Source: Dichotomicrobium thermohalophilum (lineage in GTDB: Bacteria; Pseudomonadota; Alphaproteobacteria; Rhizobiales; Rhodomicrobiaceae). From it: a stretch of DNA of 64,000 nucleotides. A model generated the notes under the pieces. That model worked only from the letters and a program-made list of their open reading frames with translations. It had not been told where the DNA came from and ran no database searches. Positions 1-8,303 of this stretch are shown here, in pieces. Both the position numbers and the translations under genes were made by a program. Numbering within the stretch: the first letter of the stretch is position 1; every line of letters begins with the position of its first letter. The stretch is from assembly GCF_003550175.1 (NCBI RefSeq), contig NZ_QXDF01000001.1, positions 2,008,501-2,072,500 of the forward strand. The letters are read 5' to 3'.

Positions 1-375
1 ACCGATATGAGGACCAAGCAAGAGGCCGCCCTGAAAGATGTCGTTACGCTGAGCTTCAGCAACGACCCCGACAGGATCGCGGCCAGCCGCGACAAGGACG
101 TGCTCTCGGCGGCCACCATGCAGATTGCCACGGAGCGCAGCGAAAAGGCCGTCAAGCTGCGCGACAGCGGCCGCATCGACGAAGCGAAGAAAATGCTCGA
201 GGATAACGCAGCCTATCTGAAGGAGCAGGCCCAGGCGCTCTCTGCGCCCGCGCTTCAGAGCCTTGCTGAGGAACAGGCACGCGACGCCGAGGCGATCACC
301 TCCGGGAACTGGGTCCGCCAGCGCAAGGACATGCGCTCTCGCCAGTACAAGGGCAAGACACAGCAGAGCTACTGA
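1..375 (+). CDS. C-terminal end of a VWA-domain-type protein (partial)
   Basis: The frame is open from the first base of the window and stops at TGA 373-375, so only the last roughly 124 residues are present. The visible part is hydrophilic and helical, with a segment rich in charged residues (IATERSEKAVKLRDSGRIDE) and the ending KTQQSY. From memory this matches the C-terminal tail of bacterial Ca-activated-channel-like VWA proteins (YfbK type), which carry such an 'ATERS..A..LRD.GR..EA' region and end in NW.RQRK...QYK..TQQSY. The VWA fold itself lies upstream and is not seen. A strong intrinsic terminator follows directly. Function is unknown; the family assignment is moderately sure. Confidence 0.6.
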   Translation, partial: TDMRTKQEAALKDVVTLSFSNDPDRIAASRDKDVLSAATMQIATERSEKAVKLRDSGRIDEAKKMLEDNAAYLKEQAQALSAPALQSLAEEQARDAEAITSGNWVRQRKDMRSRQYKGKTQQSY

Positions 376-381
376 GAGCCC

Positions 382-409
382 GCCGGGCGGCGCTCCCGCC
401 CGGCTTTCT
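382..409 (+). terminator. Rho-independent terminator after the VWA-type gene
   Basis: A perfect 9-bp GC stem (GCCGGGCGG at 382-390 with CCGCCCGGC at 396-404), a 5-nt loop, and TTTCT directly after it on the plus strand. It sits 7 bp after the stop codon at 375 and touches the end of the convergent fmt gene (stop at 408-410). Confidence 0.75.
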
Positions 410-1343
410 AGCCAAAATGCGTGCCCTTGCCGAGCGGGAAGCCGCGCAGGAAATCCACGCCGGACATGGGGCGCTTGCCTGCGCGCTGGACTTTCGTCAG
501 CCGCACCGCCTGATTACCGCAGGCGACCGTAAGCTGATTGTCGAGGAGCTGGCCCGGCTCGCCCCGCCCTTTCACGCAAACCGAGCGGAGCACCTTCACC
601 CGCTCGGGCCGGCCGCCCAGAAGCGCCTCGAACCATGCACCGGGAAACGGAGACATGGCGCGGATGCGGTCATGCACCTCCTGCGCCGGGTTCTCCCAGT
701 GAATGCGCGCTTCTTCCTTCGTGATCTTCGGCGCATAAGTCACCCCCTCGTCGGGCTGAGGGCGGCATTCCAGTTCGCCACGCGCCAGGCGGTCCAGGGC
801 CTTGCCCATCAGACTCGCGCCGACGAATGCCAGCTCGTCATGCAGTTCGCCGGCCGTCATGTCCGGGCCTATCGGAATGCGCTCCATCATGCAGATCGGC
901 CCGGTGTCCATGCCTTCGTCCATCTGCATCACGGTCACGCCCGTTTCGGTGTCGCCTGCCATGATCGCCCGCTGGATCGGGGCGGCGCCGCGCCAGCGCG
1001 GCAACAGCGAGGCATGGAGGTTGAGGCAGCCATAAGCCGGCGTATCGAGCACGCGCCGCGGCAGGATCAAGCCATAGGCAACAACGACTGCGACATCAGC
1101 CTGCAGCGCGGCCAGCTCGGCGACACTCTCGGGGTTGCGGAAGTTCCGAGGCGTGTAGACAGGGATGCCGGCTTCGTCGGCGAATTTCTGCACCGGTGAG
1201 GGACGCAGCCCCATCCCCCGGCCGGCAGGGCGCGGCGGCTGCGTGTAGACCGCGGCGACGTCATGCCCGGCGCAAACAATTTCGCTGAGAGTGGGCACCG
1301 AGAAATCCGGCGTGCCCATGAAAACGACCCGAAGCTTCGGCAT
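408..1343 (-). CDS. fmt: Methionyl-tRNA formyltransferase
   Basis: Transfers a formyl group from 10-formyl-tetrahydrofolate to the amino group of initiator Met-tRNA in the cytoplasm. The protein is 311 residues, the usual length. It opens with the Rossmann start RVVFMGTPDFS and carries the family signature SLLPRWRGAAPI at residues 112-123. The catalytic Asn108, His110 and Asp146 are all visible, and the C-terminal OB-like tRNA-binding domain is complete. The start ATG is preceded by a GAGG ribosome-binding site. It lies 157 bp downstream of def, the classical def-fmt pair, so the enzymes that add and remove the formyl group are probably co-expressed. The truA gene often found next in Alphaproteobacteria is absent here. 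Confidence 0.97.
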   Translation of the reverse strand: MPKLRVVFMGTPDFSVPTLSEIVCAGHDVAAVYTQPPRPAGRGMGLRPSPVQKFADEAGIPVYTPRNFRNPESVAELAALQADVAVVVAYGLILPRRVLDTPAYGCLNLHASLLPRWRGAAPIQRAIMAGDTETGVTVMQMDEGMDTGPICMMERIPIGPDMTAGELHDELAFVGASLMGKALDRLARGELECRPQPDEGVTYAPKITKEEARIHWENPAQEVHDRIRAMSPFPGAWFEALLGGRPERVKVLRSVCVKGRGEPGQLLDNQLTVACGNQAVRLTKVQRAGKRPMSGVDFLRGFPLGKGTHFG

Positions 1344-1500
1344 CTAAGGCCTCACAGGAGACACAGGGGGCGGCGCATTGGGGGCCAGGGCGGAGCGATT
1401 CACCCGGCGCGCCGCGGAAAATGATGCGCTGCGGCATCCTCTAGCGCCAGCGCGGCCCGCCGTCCAGCGCCGTTTCGCGCGGCCAACAACCGATTCCGGC

Positions 1501-2019
1501 TCAGACCGTTTCGCTGCTGCGCTGGGCTTTGATGAACTTCTTGACTAGGCGATCGCGGCGCAGGCGCGACAGGTGGTCGATGAACAGCACCCCGTCGAGA
1601 TGGTCGATCTCGTGCTGTACGACCGTGGACATCAAGCCCTTGCAGTCCATTTCCTGCGTGGCGCCGTCTTCGTCAATATAGCGCACGCGACACTGCGCCG
1701 GTCGCTCGATCTCGGCGTAGATGTCCGGGATCGACAGGCAGCCTTCCTCATGCACACGCGGCTCGTCGCCCAGGCTGACGATCTCCGGGTTGATCATCAC
1801 GACCGGGTTTTTCTCTTCCTCGTCGCGCGCGATATCGATCACGATCAATCGGCGCGCAACCGCCACCTGCGGCGCGGCCAGCCCGATTCCCGGCGCGTCA
1901 TACATGGTTTCAAGCATATCAGCCGCGAGCTGGCGCACCTCGTCATCGACGCGCTCAAGCGGCTGCGCCTTCTTCCGAAGGACAGGGTCAGGCATTTTGA
2001 TGATATCGCGAACGCTCAT
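1501..2019 (-). CDS. def: Peptide deformylase
   Basis: Metal-dependent removal of the N-formyl group from nascent proteins. The 172-residue product has all three family motifs: GIGLAAPQ (44-51), EGCLS (92-96, metal ligand Cys94) and QHEIDH (135-140, ligands His136 and His140, catalytic Glu137). The frame stays open upstream to 2055, but the start at 2019 gives the canonical N-terminus MSVRDIIKMPDP; the 12-residue extension looks non-coding. It is divergent from rmuC with 93 bp between the starts, and fmt follows it. Confidence 0.97.
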   Translation of the reverse strand: MSVRDIIKMPDPVLRKKAQPLERVDDEVRQLAADMLETMYDAPGIGLAAPQVAVARRLIVIDIARDEEEKNPVVMINPEIVSLGDEPRVHEEGCLSIPDIYAEIERPAQCRVRYIDEDGATQEMDCKGLMSTVVQHEIDHLDGVLFIDHLSRLRRDRLVKKFIKAQRSSETV

Positions 2020-2112
2020 GCATGGTGAGATAGTCCCATTGAACGGCCCCGTCAAACCGCGCGTTCGCGTTTTGGTCTTCCTGTGCGCCGAATCCCGTTA
2101 GGCTCCAGCGCT

Positions 2113-3291
2113 ATGCTGGACACTGCGGCACTCGAAGCCTGGTTCGTGCGTCTCCCGGAGGTTTTGGCGGCCACCGACCCGGTCTGGCTCGTGGCCGCTA
2201 TCTTCACAGGCGTTCTTGCGGTCTGCATGGTTGCGGTTGCGCTGCTTTGGCGCGCCAGCCTGCGCCGCGCCCGGGCCGATGCCGACCGCATTGCCGAGCA
2301 GACGACCGCGCAGACGCAGGCCCTGCATGACGAACTGACCGGGCTCAAGGAGCGGCTTCAGTCCCTGTCGGAACTTTCGCTGCATGGCCAGACCCAGCTT
2401 TCAGGCGCGCTGCAGGAGCGCCTTGACCGCGTTTCACAGCATCTGGGCGAGCATCTCCAGGCGCAGCAGCGCGATACCGCCGAGCAGCTCTCCCAGCTCT
2501 ATCAACGGCTTTCGGTGATCGACAGCGCACAAGCCAAGATCGCCGACCTGACCGGACGCGTGGTGAGCCTTCAGGATATCCTGGCCGACAAGCAGGCGCG
2601 CGGCGCGTTCGGCCAGATGCGCATGGAGGCGATCATCCGCGACGCCCTGCCCTCCAGCGCTTACAGCTTCCAGCCGAGCCTGTCGAACGGTACGCGGCCC
2701 GACTGCATCGTCCGCCTGCCGGGCACCACCGAGCCGCTGGTCATCGACGCGAAGTTCCCGCTGGAGAATTTTGAGCGCCTCCGGACCGCCCACGAAGCGG
2801 AAGCGCGCAAGACCGCGGCCGCGCAAATCCGCCAGGCCGTCGGCCGTCACGTCGACGCGATCGCCGATAAATACATCCTGGCCGGTGAGACGCAGGACAG
2901 CGCGCTGATGTTCGTTCCGTCGGAGTCGGTCTACGCCGAAATTTACGAGCATTTCCCCGACCTGATCCAGAAAGCGCACAAGCGCCGGGTCATCATCGTC
3001 TCGCCAAATATGCTGATGCTGGCCGTCCAGACCATGCTGAGCATCGTCAAGGATGCGCGTATGCGCGAGCAGACTGATGTGCTGCGCAAGGAGGTCAGCG
3101 CGCTGACGCAGGACGTGGCGAAGCTGGCGCAGCGCGCGGCCGGGCTCCAGCGGCATCACCGGCTGATGGGAGAGGAACTGGACAAGCTGGCGGGTTTGAG
3201 CGAGACCATCAGCACGCGCGGCCAGCGGATTGACGCGCTCGACTTTGACGAAGCGCAGCCGCCCGCAGCGAACGGGCGCGCGACGGGCTAG
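2113..3291 (+). CDS. rmuC: DNA recombination protein RmuC
   Basis: RmuC proteins are membrane-anchored, nuclease-like proteins that limit DNA inversion between short inverted repeats. The 392-residue product has one N-terminal transmembrane helix (about residues 24-46), then a long coiled coil with LKERLQSLSEL-type heptads (about 50-165), then the RmuC core with the DAKFPLENFERL motif typical of the family's restriction-endonuclease-like fold. An in-frame GTG at 2083 would add 10 residues; ATG 2113 was chosen because it gives a clean leader before the membrane helix. The last bases overlap the stop of the convergent aquaporin gene. Confidence 0.93.
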   Translation: MLDTAALEAWFVRLPEVLAATDPVWLVAAIFTGVLAVCMVAVALLWRASLRRARADADRIAEQTTAQTQALHDELTGLKERLQSLSELSLHGQTQLSGALQERLDRVSQHLGEHLQAQQRDTAEQLSQLYQRLSVIDSAQAKIADLTGRVVSLQDILADKQARGAFGQMRMEAIIRDALPSSAYSFQPSLSNGTRPDCIVRLPGTTEPLVIDAKFPLENFERLRTAHEAEARKTAAAQIRQAVGRHVDAIADKYILAGETQDSALMFVPSESVYAEIYEHFPDLIQKAHKRRVIIVSPNMLMLAVQTMLSIVKDARMREQTDVLRKEVSALTQDVAKLAQRAAGLQRHHRLMGEELDKLAGLSETISTRGQRIDALDFDEAQPPAANGRATG

Positions 3292-3959
3292 CGCGCTGCC
3301 GCCCGGCGCAGGCGCGCCCGCAGAAGTGCGTTCGCGGCAAGGGCCGCGAGGGCAGCAGCGGCAATCTGCCAGGCCAGCAGGATCGCCGCATCGCCGGCGC
3401 GCACGCCAAGATAGCTATCGGTCAGCGTGCGCGCGATCAGCAGCGCCGGGTTGGCCAGCGACATCGCCGGCGTCGCGAGATAGACGACGGCCAGCGTAAG
3501 GCCGGCGAAGGCGCTGCCGATAAGCCGACCGCGCGCCATTGCCAGCGTGACCGCCAGCACAAACACGAAGGTGCCGGCAGCCTCCCCGGCCCAGACGCCC
3601 GTGCCGGAGAGCGGCCGTCCGCCATGCTGAATCACGCCCATATCAAAGACCGCGTGCGCGGCGACCACCCCGACGATCGCGCCGACAATCTGCGCGCCTG
3701 CGCGCCATGTCGCCGCCTCCACCTCGTCGCGGTTCGTGATGACATCGGCCAGCGTCAGCGCGGGGTTGAGGCGCGCACTCGACGCGGCCATCAGCAGGGC
3801 GAGACAGACGCCACCAGTGGCCGCTATGAGCCAGTCCGCGTCCAGCGGCACCCGCTCCGGAAACCGCCCGGCCAGCAAGCCTGCGCCGATCAAGAACGCG
3901 CTCAGGATCGCCGTACCAAGCATCTCGGTCGCGAGCTGGCGCACCTCCCGGGCAGTCAT
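3288..3959 (-). CDS. Aquaporin/MIP-family channel (AqpS-like)
   Basis: A 223-residue integral membrane protein with about six hydrophobic segments and the two half-helix signatures of the MIP family: LNPALTL in the first half and LANPALLIAR in the second. In classical aquaporins the selectivity arginine follows the second NPA directly (NPAR). Here it comes four residues later (NPA-LLIAR), a layout I associate with the divergent AqpS-type group, some of whose members move arsenite or methylarsenicals. Substrate cannot be read from the sequence: water, glycerol or metalloid are all possible. Only 12 bp separate it from the phosphofructokinase upstream on the same strand, so the two are probably co-transcribed. 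Confidence 0.8.
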   Translation of the reverse strand: MTAREVRQLATEMLGTAILSAFLIGAGLLAGRFPERVPLDADWLIAATGGVCLALLMAASSARLNPALTLADVITNRDEVEAATWRAGAQIVGAIVGVVAAHAVFDMGVIQHGGRPLSGTGVWAGEAAGTFVFVLAVTLAMARGRLIGSAFAGLTLAVVYLATPAMSLANPALLIARTLTDSYLGVRAGDAAILLAWQIAAAALAALAANALLRARLRRAAAR

Positions 3960-3971
3960 GGCATGGACTCG

Positions 3972-5126
3972 CTATTTCAGGAACATGGGCAGGCCCTCGA
4001 CCCGCTTGATCCGCGCGCGGTATTGGTCGGGATCGTAGAACATATCGACATCGACAAGCCGTCGGCCCTTTGTACTAATGTCAGCGGGTTGGGTGGTATA
4101 GCGGCCATCCTCGATCGCCATCATCAGGCCGCGCTTGCCTTCGTCGAGAAGCTGCACCGCCATCGTGCCGAAGTTGCGGCCCACCATCAGGTCCATCGCG
4201 TCAGGCATCCCGGCGCGCAGCAGATAGGCGAGGTTCTGGTTCATCACGTTGATGCCGTGGCGCTTGATGACCTCGCCGACATCCTGACCGATACCGCCGA
4301 GTTTGCGATGGCCGTAGGCGTCTGCCGGGCCGCTCTCGACGATGCTGCCGCCCTCGAAATGCGCGCCTTCCGAGACAACGATCACGGCGTAGTGCTGCGG
4401 ATTGCGCGCGCGGTCCTCGGCAAGCAGGCGGGCAACCTTATCGCTATCGAAGGGCACTTCCGCGATCAGGATGCGGTCCACGCCGGCGAGATAGCCCGTG
4501 ATGAGCGCCGACTCGCCGGAATAGCGCCCGAACATTTCCACCACCATGACGCGCTCGTGGCTGTCGGCAGGGCTGCGCAGCCGGGTGATGAGTTCGACGC
4601 CGCGGTTCACGCAGGTGGAAAAACCGATGCAGTAATCTGTGCCGAAGACGTCGTTGTCCATCGTCTTGGGGATGCACATCGTCGGTGCGCCCTCGGCGTG
4701 GAGCCGCGAGGCATAAGAGAGCGTGTCATCGCCGCCGATTGCCACGAGAACATCGAGCTTGAGGTGCTCCAGAACGCGGAGGACGTGGTCGGTGCAGTCG
4801 ACCTTCTTGTCTTCGGCCTCGCCGGCGAACTTTCCGCGCAGATGCTGCGGCAGGTCCTTGACTGCCGTGGCCGAGGGCTTGGTGCGCGAGGTGTGCAGGA
4901 AGGTGCCACCCGCCCGGTCGACGTCGCGCACGACATCGGGCGTCAGCGCAAGTGTCCAGTCGTTCACGGTCTCGGGGTTATCGGGGTCGATGTTCAGCGG
5001 ACCGGCCCAGCCTCGGCGCAGCCCCGTCACGGACCAGCCCCGCGCCGCGGCCTGCTCCGTCACTGCCTTGATCGCCGCGTTGAGCCCCGGAACGTCACCA
5101 CCGCCGGTCAGAATGCCAAGATGCAT
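3972..5126 (-). CDS. pfp: 6-phosphofructokinase, probably pyrophosphate-dependent
   Basis: Phosphorylates fructose-6-phosphate to fructose-1,6-bisphosphate. The 384-residue protein starts MHLGILTGGGDVPGLNAAI and has GGDD at 131-134, PKTMDND at 153-159 and VEMFGRYSG at 196-204. In this family, Gly at the fourth position of the first motif and Gly in PGT.DND mark ATP enzymes. Asp in GGDD and Lys in PKT.DND mark PPi-dependent ones, and both PPi-type residues are present. A PPi enzyme works reversibly, so it could serve glycolysis and gluconeogenesis. The aquaporin-like gene follows at 12 bp; mesaconyl-CoA hydratase is divergent, 193 bp away. ATP dependence is less likely but needs an assay to exclude. 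Confidence 0.9.
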   Translation of the reverse strand: MHLGILTGGGDVPGLNAAIKAVTEQAAARGWSVTGLRRGWAGPLNIDPDNPETVNDWTLALTPDVVRDVDRAGGTFLHTSRTKPSATAVKDLPQHLRGKFAGEAEDKKVDCTDHVLRVLEHLKLDVLVAIGGDDTLSYASRLHAEGAPTMCIPKTMDNDVFGTDYCIGFSTCVNRGVELITRLRSPADSHERVMVVEMFGRYSGESALITGYLAGVDRILIAEVPFDSDKVARLLAEDRARNPQHYAVIVVSEGAHFEGGSIVESGPADAYGHRKLGGIGQDVGEVIKRHGINVMNQNLAYLLRAGMPDAMDLMVGRNFGTMAVQLLDEGKRGLMMAIEDGRYTTQPADISTKGRRLVDVDMFYDPDQYRARIKRVEGLPMFLK

Positions 5127-5233
5127 CTCTCGTCCTCATCCTTTGTCCGCAAAGCCTTGCGCGCCAGTGATAAAGACCTTTTGGGCGTGTGCCAATCCCG
5201 CCGCGCTCTTTTTCAGGGGCGACGCCATGCCGG

Positions 5234-5263
5234 TTGTCGGCAGCATGTCCAACCCGTTACTAT
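5234..5263 (+). promoter_or_regulatory. Candidate sigma-70-type promoter for mesaconyl-CoA hydratase
   Basis: TTGTCG (5234-5239) and TACTAT (5258-5263) are separated by 18 bp, 56 bp upstream of the ATG at 5320. They lie in the 193-bp divergent region between phosphofructokinase and the hydratase. Motif match only. Confidence 0.35.
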
Positions 5264-5319
5264 CCTGCCGAATACAGCGGGGAGCGGCCCGCGGAAATGT
5301 ACAGACTGGAGAACTGCGC

Positions 5320-6375
5320 ATGGCCGAGAAAACCAGCACAGGCAACTTCTTCGAGGACTTTACGCTCGGCCAGACAATCACGCACGCCACCCCGCGCACG
5401 CTGACCTCCGGAGATGCCGCGCTCTACACCGCGCTTTACGGCTCCCGGTTCGCTGTGCAATGCGCCGACAGCTTTGCGCAGAAGATCGGCTATGCGTGCG
5501 CGCCGCTGGACGATCTGCTCGTTTTCCACACCGTATTCGGCAAGACCGTGCCGGACATCTCGCTCAACGCGGCGGCCAATCTCGGATATGCCGACTGCCG
5601 GTTTGTCAATCCGGTTTATCCCGGCGACACCCTCAGCACGACGTCTGAAGTCATCGGCCTGAAGGAAAATTCCAGCGGCCGCACCGGCGTGGTCTATGTC
5701 CGTTCGACGGGACGCAACCAGCATGGCGGCGTGGTGCTGGAGTATGTCCGCTGGGTGATGGTCAACAAACGTGACCCCGAAAGCCCGGCTCCCGAGACCG
5801 TGGTACCCGAGTTGCCCGAGACGGTGCCCGCGGAACTCCTCGGCAGCGCCGTGCCACCGCTTCAGATCGAGGGCTATGACACCACACTGGCCGGCGCGCC
5901 ACACCGGTGGGGCGATTACACGCCAGGCGAGCGCATCGACCACTTCGACGGCATCACGATCGAGGAGGCCGAGCACCAGATGGCGACACGGCTCTATCAG
6001 AACACCGCGCGGGTCCATTTCAACCAGCACAGCGAGAAAGATGGCCGCTTTGGCCGCCGGCTGGTCTATGGCGGGCACGTGATCTCGATGGCGCGGGCGC
6101 TCAGCTTCAACGGCCTTGCCAACGCGTTCCATATTACCGCTATCAACGGCGGGCGACATGTCGGCCCGGTGTTCGCGGGCGACACGATCTTTGCGTGGTC
6201 GGAGGTGCTGGCCCGCGAGGAAATGGAAGGCCGCAGCGACATCGGCGCGCTACGGCTGCGCACTGTGGCGACCAAGAACCGCTCCTGCCTTGATTTTCCG
6301 TACAAGGCGGGTGACGCGACGTTCGACCCCAGCGTGGTGCTTGATCTGGATTACTGGGTGGTCATGCCGCGCTAG
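5320..6375 (+). CDS. mch: Mesaconyl-CoA hydratase (MaoC-type, ethylmalonyl-CoA pathway)
   Basis: Predicted to hydrate mesaconyl-CoA (2-methylfumaryl-CoA) to beta-methylmalyl-CoA, a late step of the ethylmalonyl-CoA pathway that regenerates glyoxylate from acetyl-CoA in organisms lacking isocitrate lyase. The 351-residue protein consists of two hot-dog/MaoC-like halves (about 10-160 and 190-345). Its start, GNFFEDFTLGQTITHATPRT, resembles what I recall of alphaproteobacterial Mch enzymes. The start ATG 5320 has GGAG about 9 bp upstream; the frame is open far upstream, but that part lies antisense to phosphofructokinase. Other MaoC dehydratases are the main alternative, but the two-domain length fits Mch well. 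Confidence 0.83.
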   Translation: MAEKTSTGNFFEDFTLGQTITHATPRTLTSGDAALYTALYGSRFAVQCADSFAQKIGYACAPLDDLLVFHTVFGKTVPDISLNAAANLGYADCRFVNPVYPGDTLSTTSEVIGLKENSSGRTGVVYVRSTGRNQHGGVVLEYVRWVMVNKRDPESPAPETVVPELPETVPAELLGSAVPPLQIEGYDTTLAGAPHRWGDYTPGERIDHFDGITIEEAEHQMATRLYQNTARVHFNQHSEKDGRFGRRLVYGGHVISMARALSFNGLANAFHITAINGGRHVGPVFAGDTIFAWSEVLAREEMEGRSDIGALRLRTVATKNRSCLDFPYKAGDATFDPSVVLDLDYWVVMPR

Positions 6376-6383
6376 CGGCCAGC

Positions 6384-7319
6384 TTAGCTCGTGCGGTCCA
6401 GCCCGGCGAAGAAGCGCGTGATGACCTCGGCGGTGGAGATGTCGTTGTTCTGTGCGCCCAGTACCCGCTCCGCCATGAAGCGCAGGTCTTGCACCGGCGA
6501 GCCCGGAACGCGGTGGCCGCCCCCTTCAACGCGCAGATGGATAACTGGCGCGCCGCGGCAGTCGGTGCTGTAGAACATCACGACGCGCGAGCCGTCACGG
6601 GGGTCGCGATTAGGCAGCATCCGCCGCCCGGGCCGGCCGTCGCAGCCGTTATGCGCACGCCAGAACTCGACGGTCTCGAACGCCGAGACCACGGCACCCC
6701 GGCGCCCGCGCAAGCCGACATCGCCGCCGTCATAGGGCATCAGCCGGTCGTCCGTGCCGTTGATGACCATCATCGGGACGGGACGGTCCGGCAGGCATCG
6801 GTCAATGACGGGCACCGGCATGTTCGCGATGATCGAAGCGTAACCGGCGAACGCGCCCGGCACCTCGCAGGCAAGGCGCTGGACCATCATGCCGCCGTTT
6901 GAGACGCCGGCGACGAACACGCGGTCTGGGTCGGCCAGGCCACGCCGGACGAGACTCTTCTTCAGGCGCAGCAGGAACGCGACATCATCGGAACGCTCCC
7001 GACGGAAGCGCCGCCCATCGTTCCAGCCGCGCCCAAGACTGTCAGGATAAACGGTAGCGAACCCTTCTCGCTCGGCAACCCGGTCAAGCCCCATGATCCG
7101 GCGCACGCGGGCACCGTCGCCACGGCCACCATGCAGCACTATAACGACAGGCACAGAATCGCCGCGGTCACGCGCGCTGTCGGGGACGAAAACCGTGTAG
7201 GTCCGCGGCACGCCGTCCACGACGGTCTCGCCATAAAATTCGCGTGCCTCCGCGCGCGGCCCGAGCATCGCGACCACCAACGCCGCCACAAGGACCGCCC
7301 CAAGCCGTGCCTGACTCAT
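6384..7319 (-). CDS. Secreted alpha/beta-hydrolase (PHB depolymerase/esterase LpqC-like)
   Basis: A 311-residue protein with a signal peptide (MSQARLGAVLVAALVVAMLG, ending near AEA at 23-25), so export to the periplasm or outside is likely. The mature part fits the LpqC/PHB-depolymerase esterase family: oxyanion motif VLHGGRGDG (61-69), nucleophile Ser140 in GVSNGG, acid Asp190 or Asp191 in NGTDD, and His269 in GGGHRVPG. The true substrate is not known; feruloyl or acetyl esters and short polyesters are typical. ATG 7319 has GGAGAGG just upstream; the frame extends further, but that part covers the sdh control region and lacks coding character. It ends 8 bp from the convergent hydratase gene. 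Confidence 0.8.
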   Translation of the reverse strand: MSQARLGAVLVAALVVAMLGPRAEAREFYGETVVDGVPRTYTVFVPDSARDRGDSVPVVIVLHGGRGDGARVRRIMGLDRVAEREGFATVYPDSLGRGWNDGRRFRRERSDDVAFLLRLKKSLVRRGLADPDRVFVAGVSNGGMMVQRLACEVPGAFAGYASIIANMPVPVIDRCLPDRPVPMMVINGTDDRLMPYDGGDVGLRGRRGAVVSAFETVEFWRAHNGCDGRPGRRMLPNRDPRDGSRVVMFYSTDCRGAPVIHLRVEGGGHRVPGSPVQDLRFMAERVLGAQNNDISTAEVITRFFAGLDRTS

Positions 7320-7454
7320 GTCTGCCTCTCCACGTGCCGCGCCAAGATCGCGCGCGAATCGGTCACAACGTCGCAAGCGCCCCGCAATCGCCTTCTGAAC
7401 TGTAGCTCCGGTGATCCACGCGAAGCGCGTGCGCGAACCTTTGATACGCGCCAC

Positions 7455-7474
7455 ATTGCATCTGATTATTGCAT
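7455..7474. promoter_or_regulatory. Direct repeat ATTGCAT in the sdh promoter region
   Basis: The heptamer ATTGCAT occurs at 7455-7461 and again at 7468-7474, a 13-bp period, 42 bp before the sdhC start. It lies in the only sizeable intergenic space (7320-7515) between the divergent esterase and sdh operons. The placement suits an operator or an upstream promoter element; no known regulator site is clearly matched. Confidence 0.35.
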
Positions 7475-7515
7475 TGCGGTAAAAGTGTGTAACGACCAAG
7501 ATCGCGAGAGGTCTC

Positions 7516-7917
7516 ATGTCAGAGCACGCCCACGAGCGGCCGCTGTCGCCGCATCTTCAGATCTATCGCCCCGTCATTTCGATGGTGATGTCGATTTTCC
7601 ACCGCATCACCGGCACGACGCTCTATCTCGGCATGATCGTCCTGGCCTGGTGGCTTATCGCGGCGGCCAGCGGCCCGGACTACTACGCCGTGGCAATGGA
7701 CTGGATCGGCTCAGTTCTGGGCTACATCATTCTGCTGGGCCTGTCCTGGTCGGTCTTCCATCACGCGCTCGGGGGGCTGCGGCACTTCCTCTGGGATACA
7801 GGACGCGGGTTCGAGATTCCAACGGTATTGCGCCTGTCCTGGGCGACGCTGTTTGGATCACTGACACTGACGGTCCTGTTCTGGGCCGCCCTGCTGATGA
7901 CGATGGGAGTGATTTGA
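7516..7917 (+). CDS. sdhC: Succinate dehydrogenase cytochrome b556 subunit
   Basis: Membrane anchor subunit of complex II, which carries electrons from succinate to ubiquinone. The 133-residue protein has three hydrophobic helices. SIFHRITG (26-33) contains the quinone-site Ser/His/Arg region, and HHALGGLRH (82-90) carries the haem b ligand, expected to be His83 by the H-x3-G-x-RH pattern. The start ATG follows GAGAGG. First gene of a four-gene operon; sdhD starts one base after its stop. Confidence 0.96.
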   Translation: MSEHAHERPLSPHLQIYRPVISMVMSIFHRITGTTLYLGMIVLAWWLIAAASGPDYYAVAMDWIGSVLGYIILLGLSWSVFHHALGGLRHFLWDTGRGFEIPTVLRLSWATLFGSLTLTVLFWAALLMTMGVI

Positions 7918-7918
7918 C

Positions 7919-8299
7919 ATGTCGCTACGCACACCTCTGGCACGGGCGCGCGGCCTCGGCTCGGCGCATGACGGAACCAGCCATTTCTGGTGGCAGCGCC
8001 TGACGGGGGCCGCGAATCTGATTGCGCTGATCTTCTTCGTCTACACCGTCTTTTCGCTCGCCGGAGCAAGCCATGCCGAGGTGCAGGCATATTTTGACGC
8101 ACCTCTGGCTGGCGCGCTGATGCTCCTCCTCATCGTGTCCGTCAGTTACCACATGTATCTGGGGATGCAGACGATTATCGAGGATTATGTCCATTCCTCA
8201 GGCAGCCGCGTTGTGGCGCTGGCGCTTAATGCACTTTTCTCCGTATTTATCGCACTGGCTTCGGTGCTCGCCGTGCTGAAGCTGAGTCTGGGAGCGTGA
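7919..8299 (+). CDS. sdhD: Succinate dehydrogenase hydrophobic membrane anchor subunit
   Basis: Second membrane anchor of complex II, 126 residues with three predicted helices (about 27-50, 60-88, 97-122). The stretch [17 protein letters not shown] supplies the second haem-side histidine and the conserved IIEDYVH ending of alphaproteobacterial SdhD. It begins one base after the sdhC stop and ends 4 bp before sdhA, so translation is probably coupled through the operon. Confidence 0.95.
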   Translation: MSLRTPLARARGLGSAHDGTSHFWWQRLTGAANLIALIFFVYTVFSLAGASHAEVQAYFDAPLAGALMLLLIVSVSYHMYLGMQTIIEDYVHSSGSRVVALALNALFSVFIALASVLAVLKLSLGA

Positions 8300-8303
8300 A
8301 CAG

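Noticed and set aside
4723-5319. Upstream extension of the mesaconyl-CoA hydratase frame
   Set aside because: Mostly antisense to phosphofructokinase; Arg/Ser-rich shadow sequence. ATG 5320 has a good ribosome-binding site.
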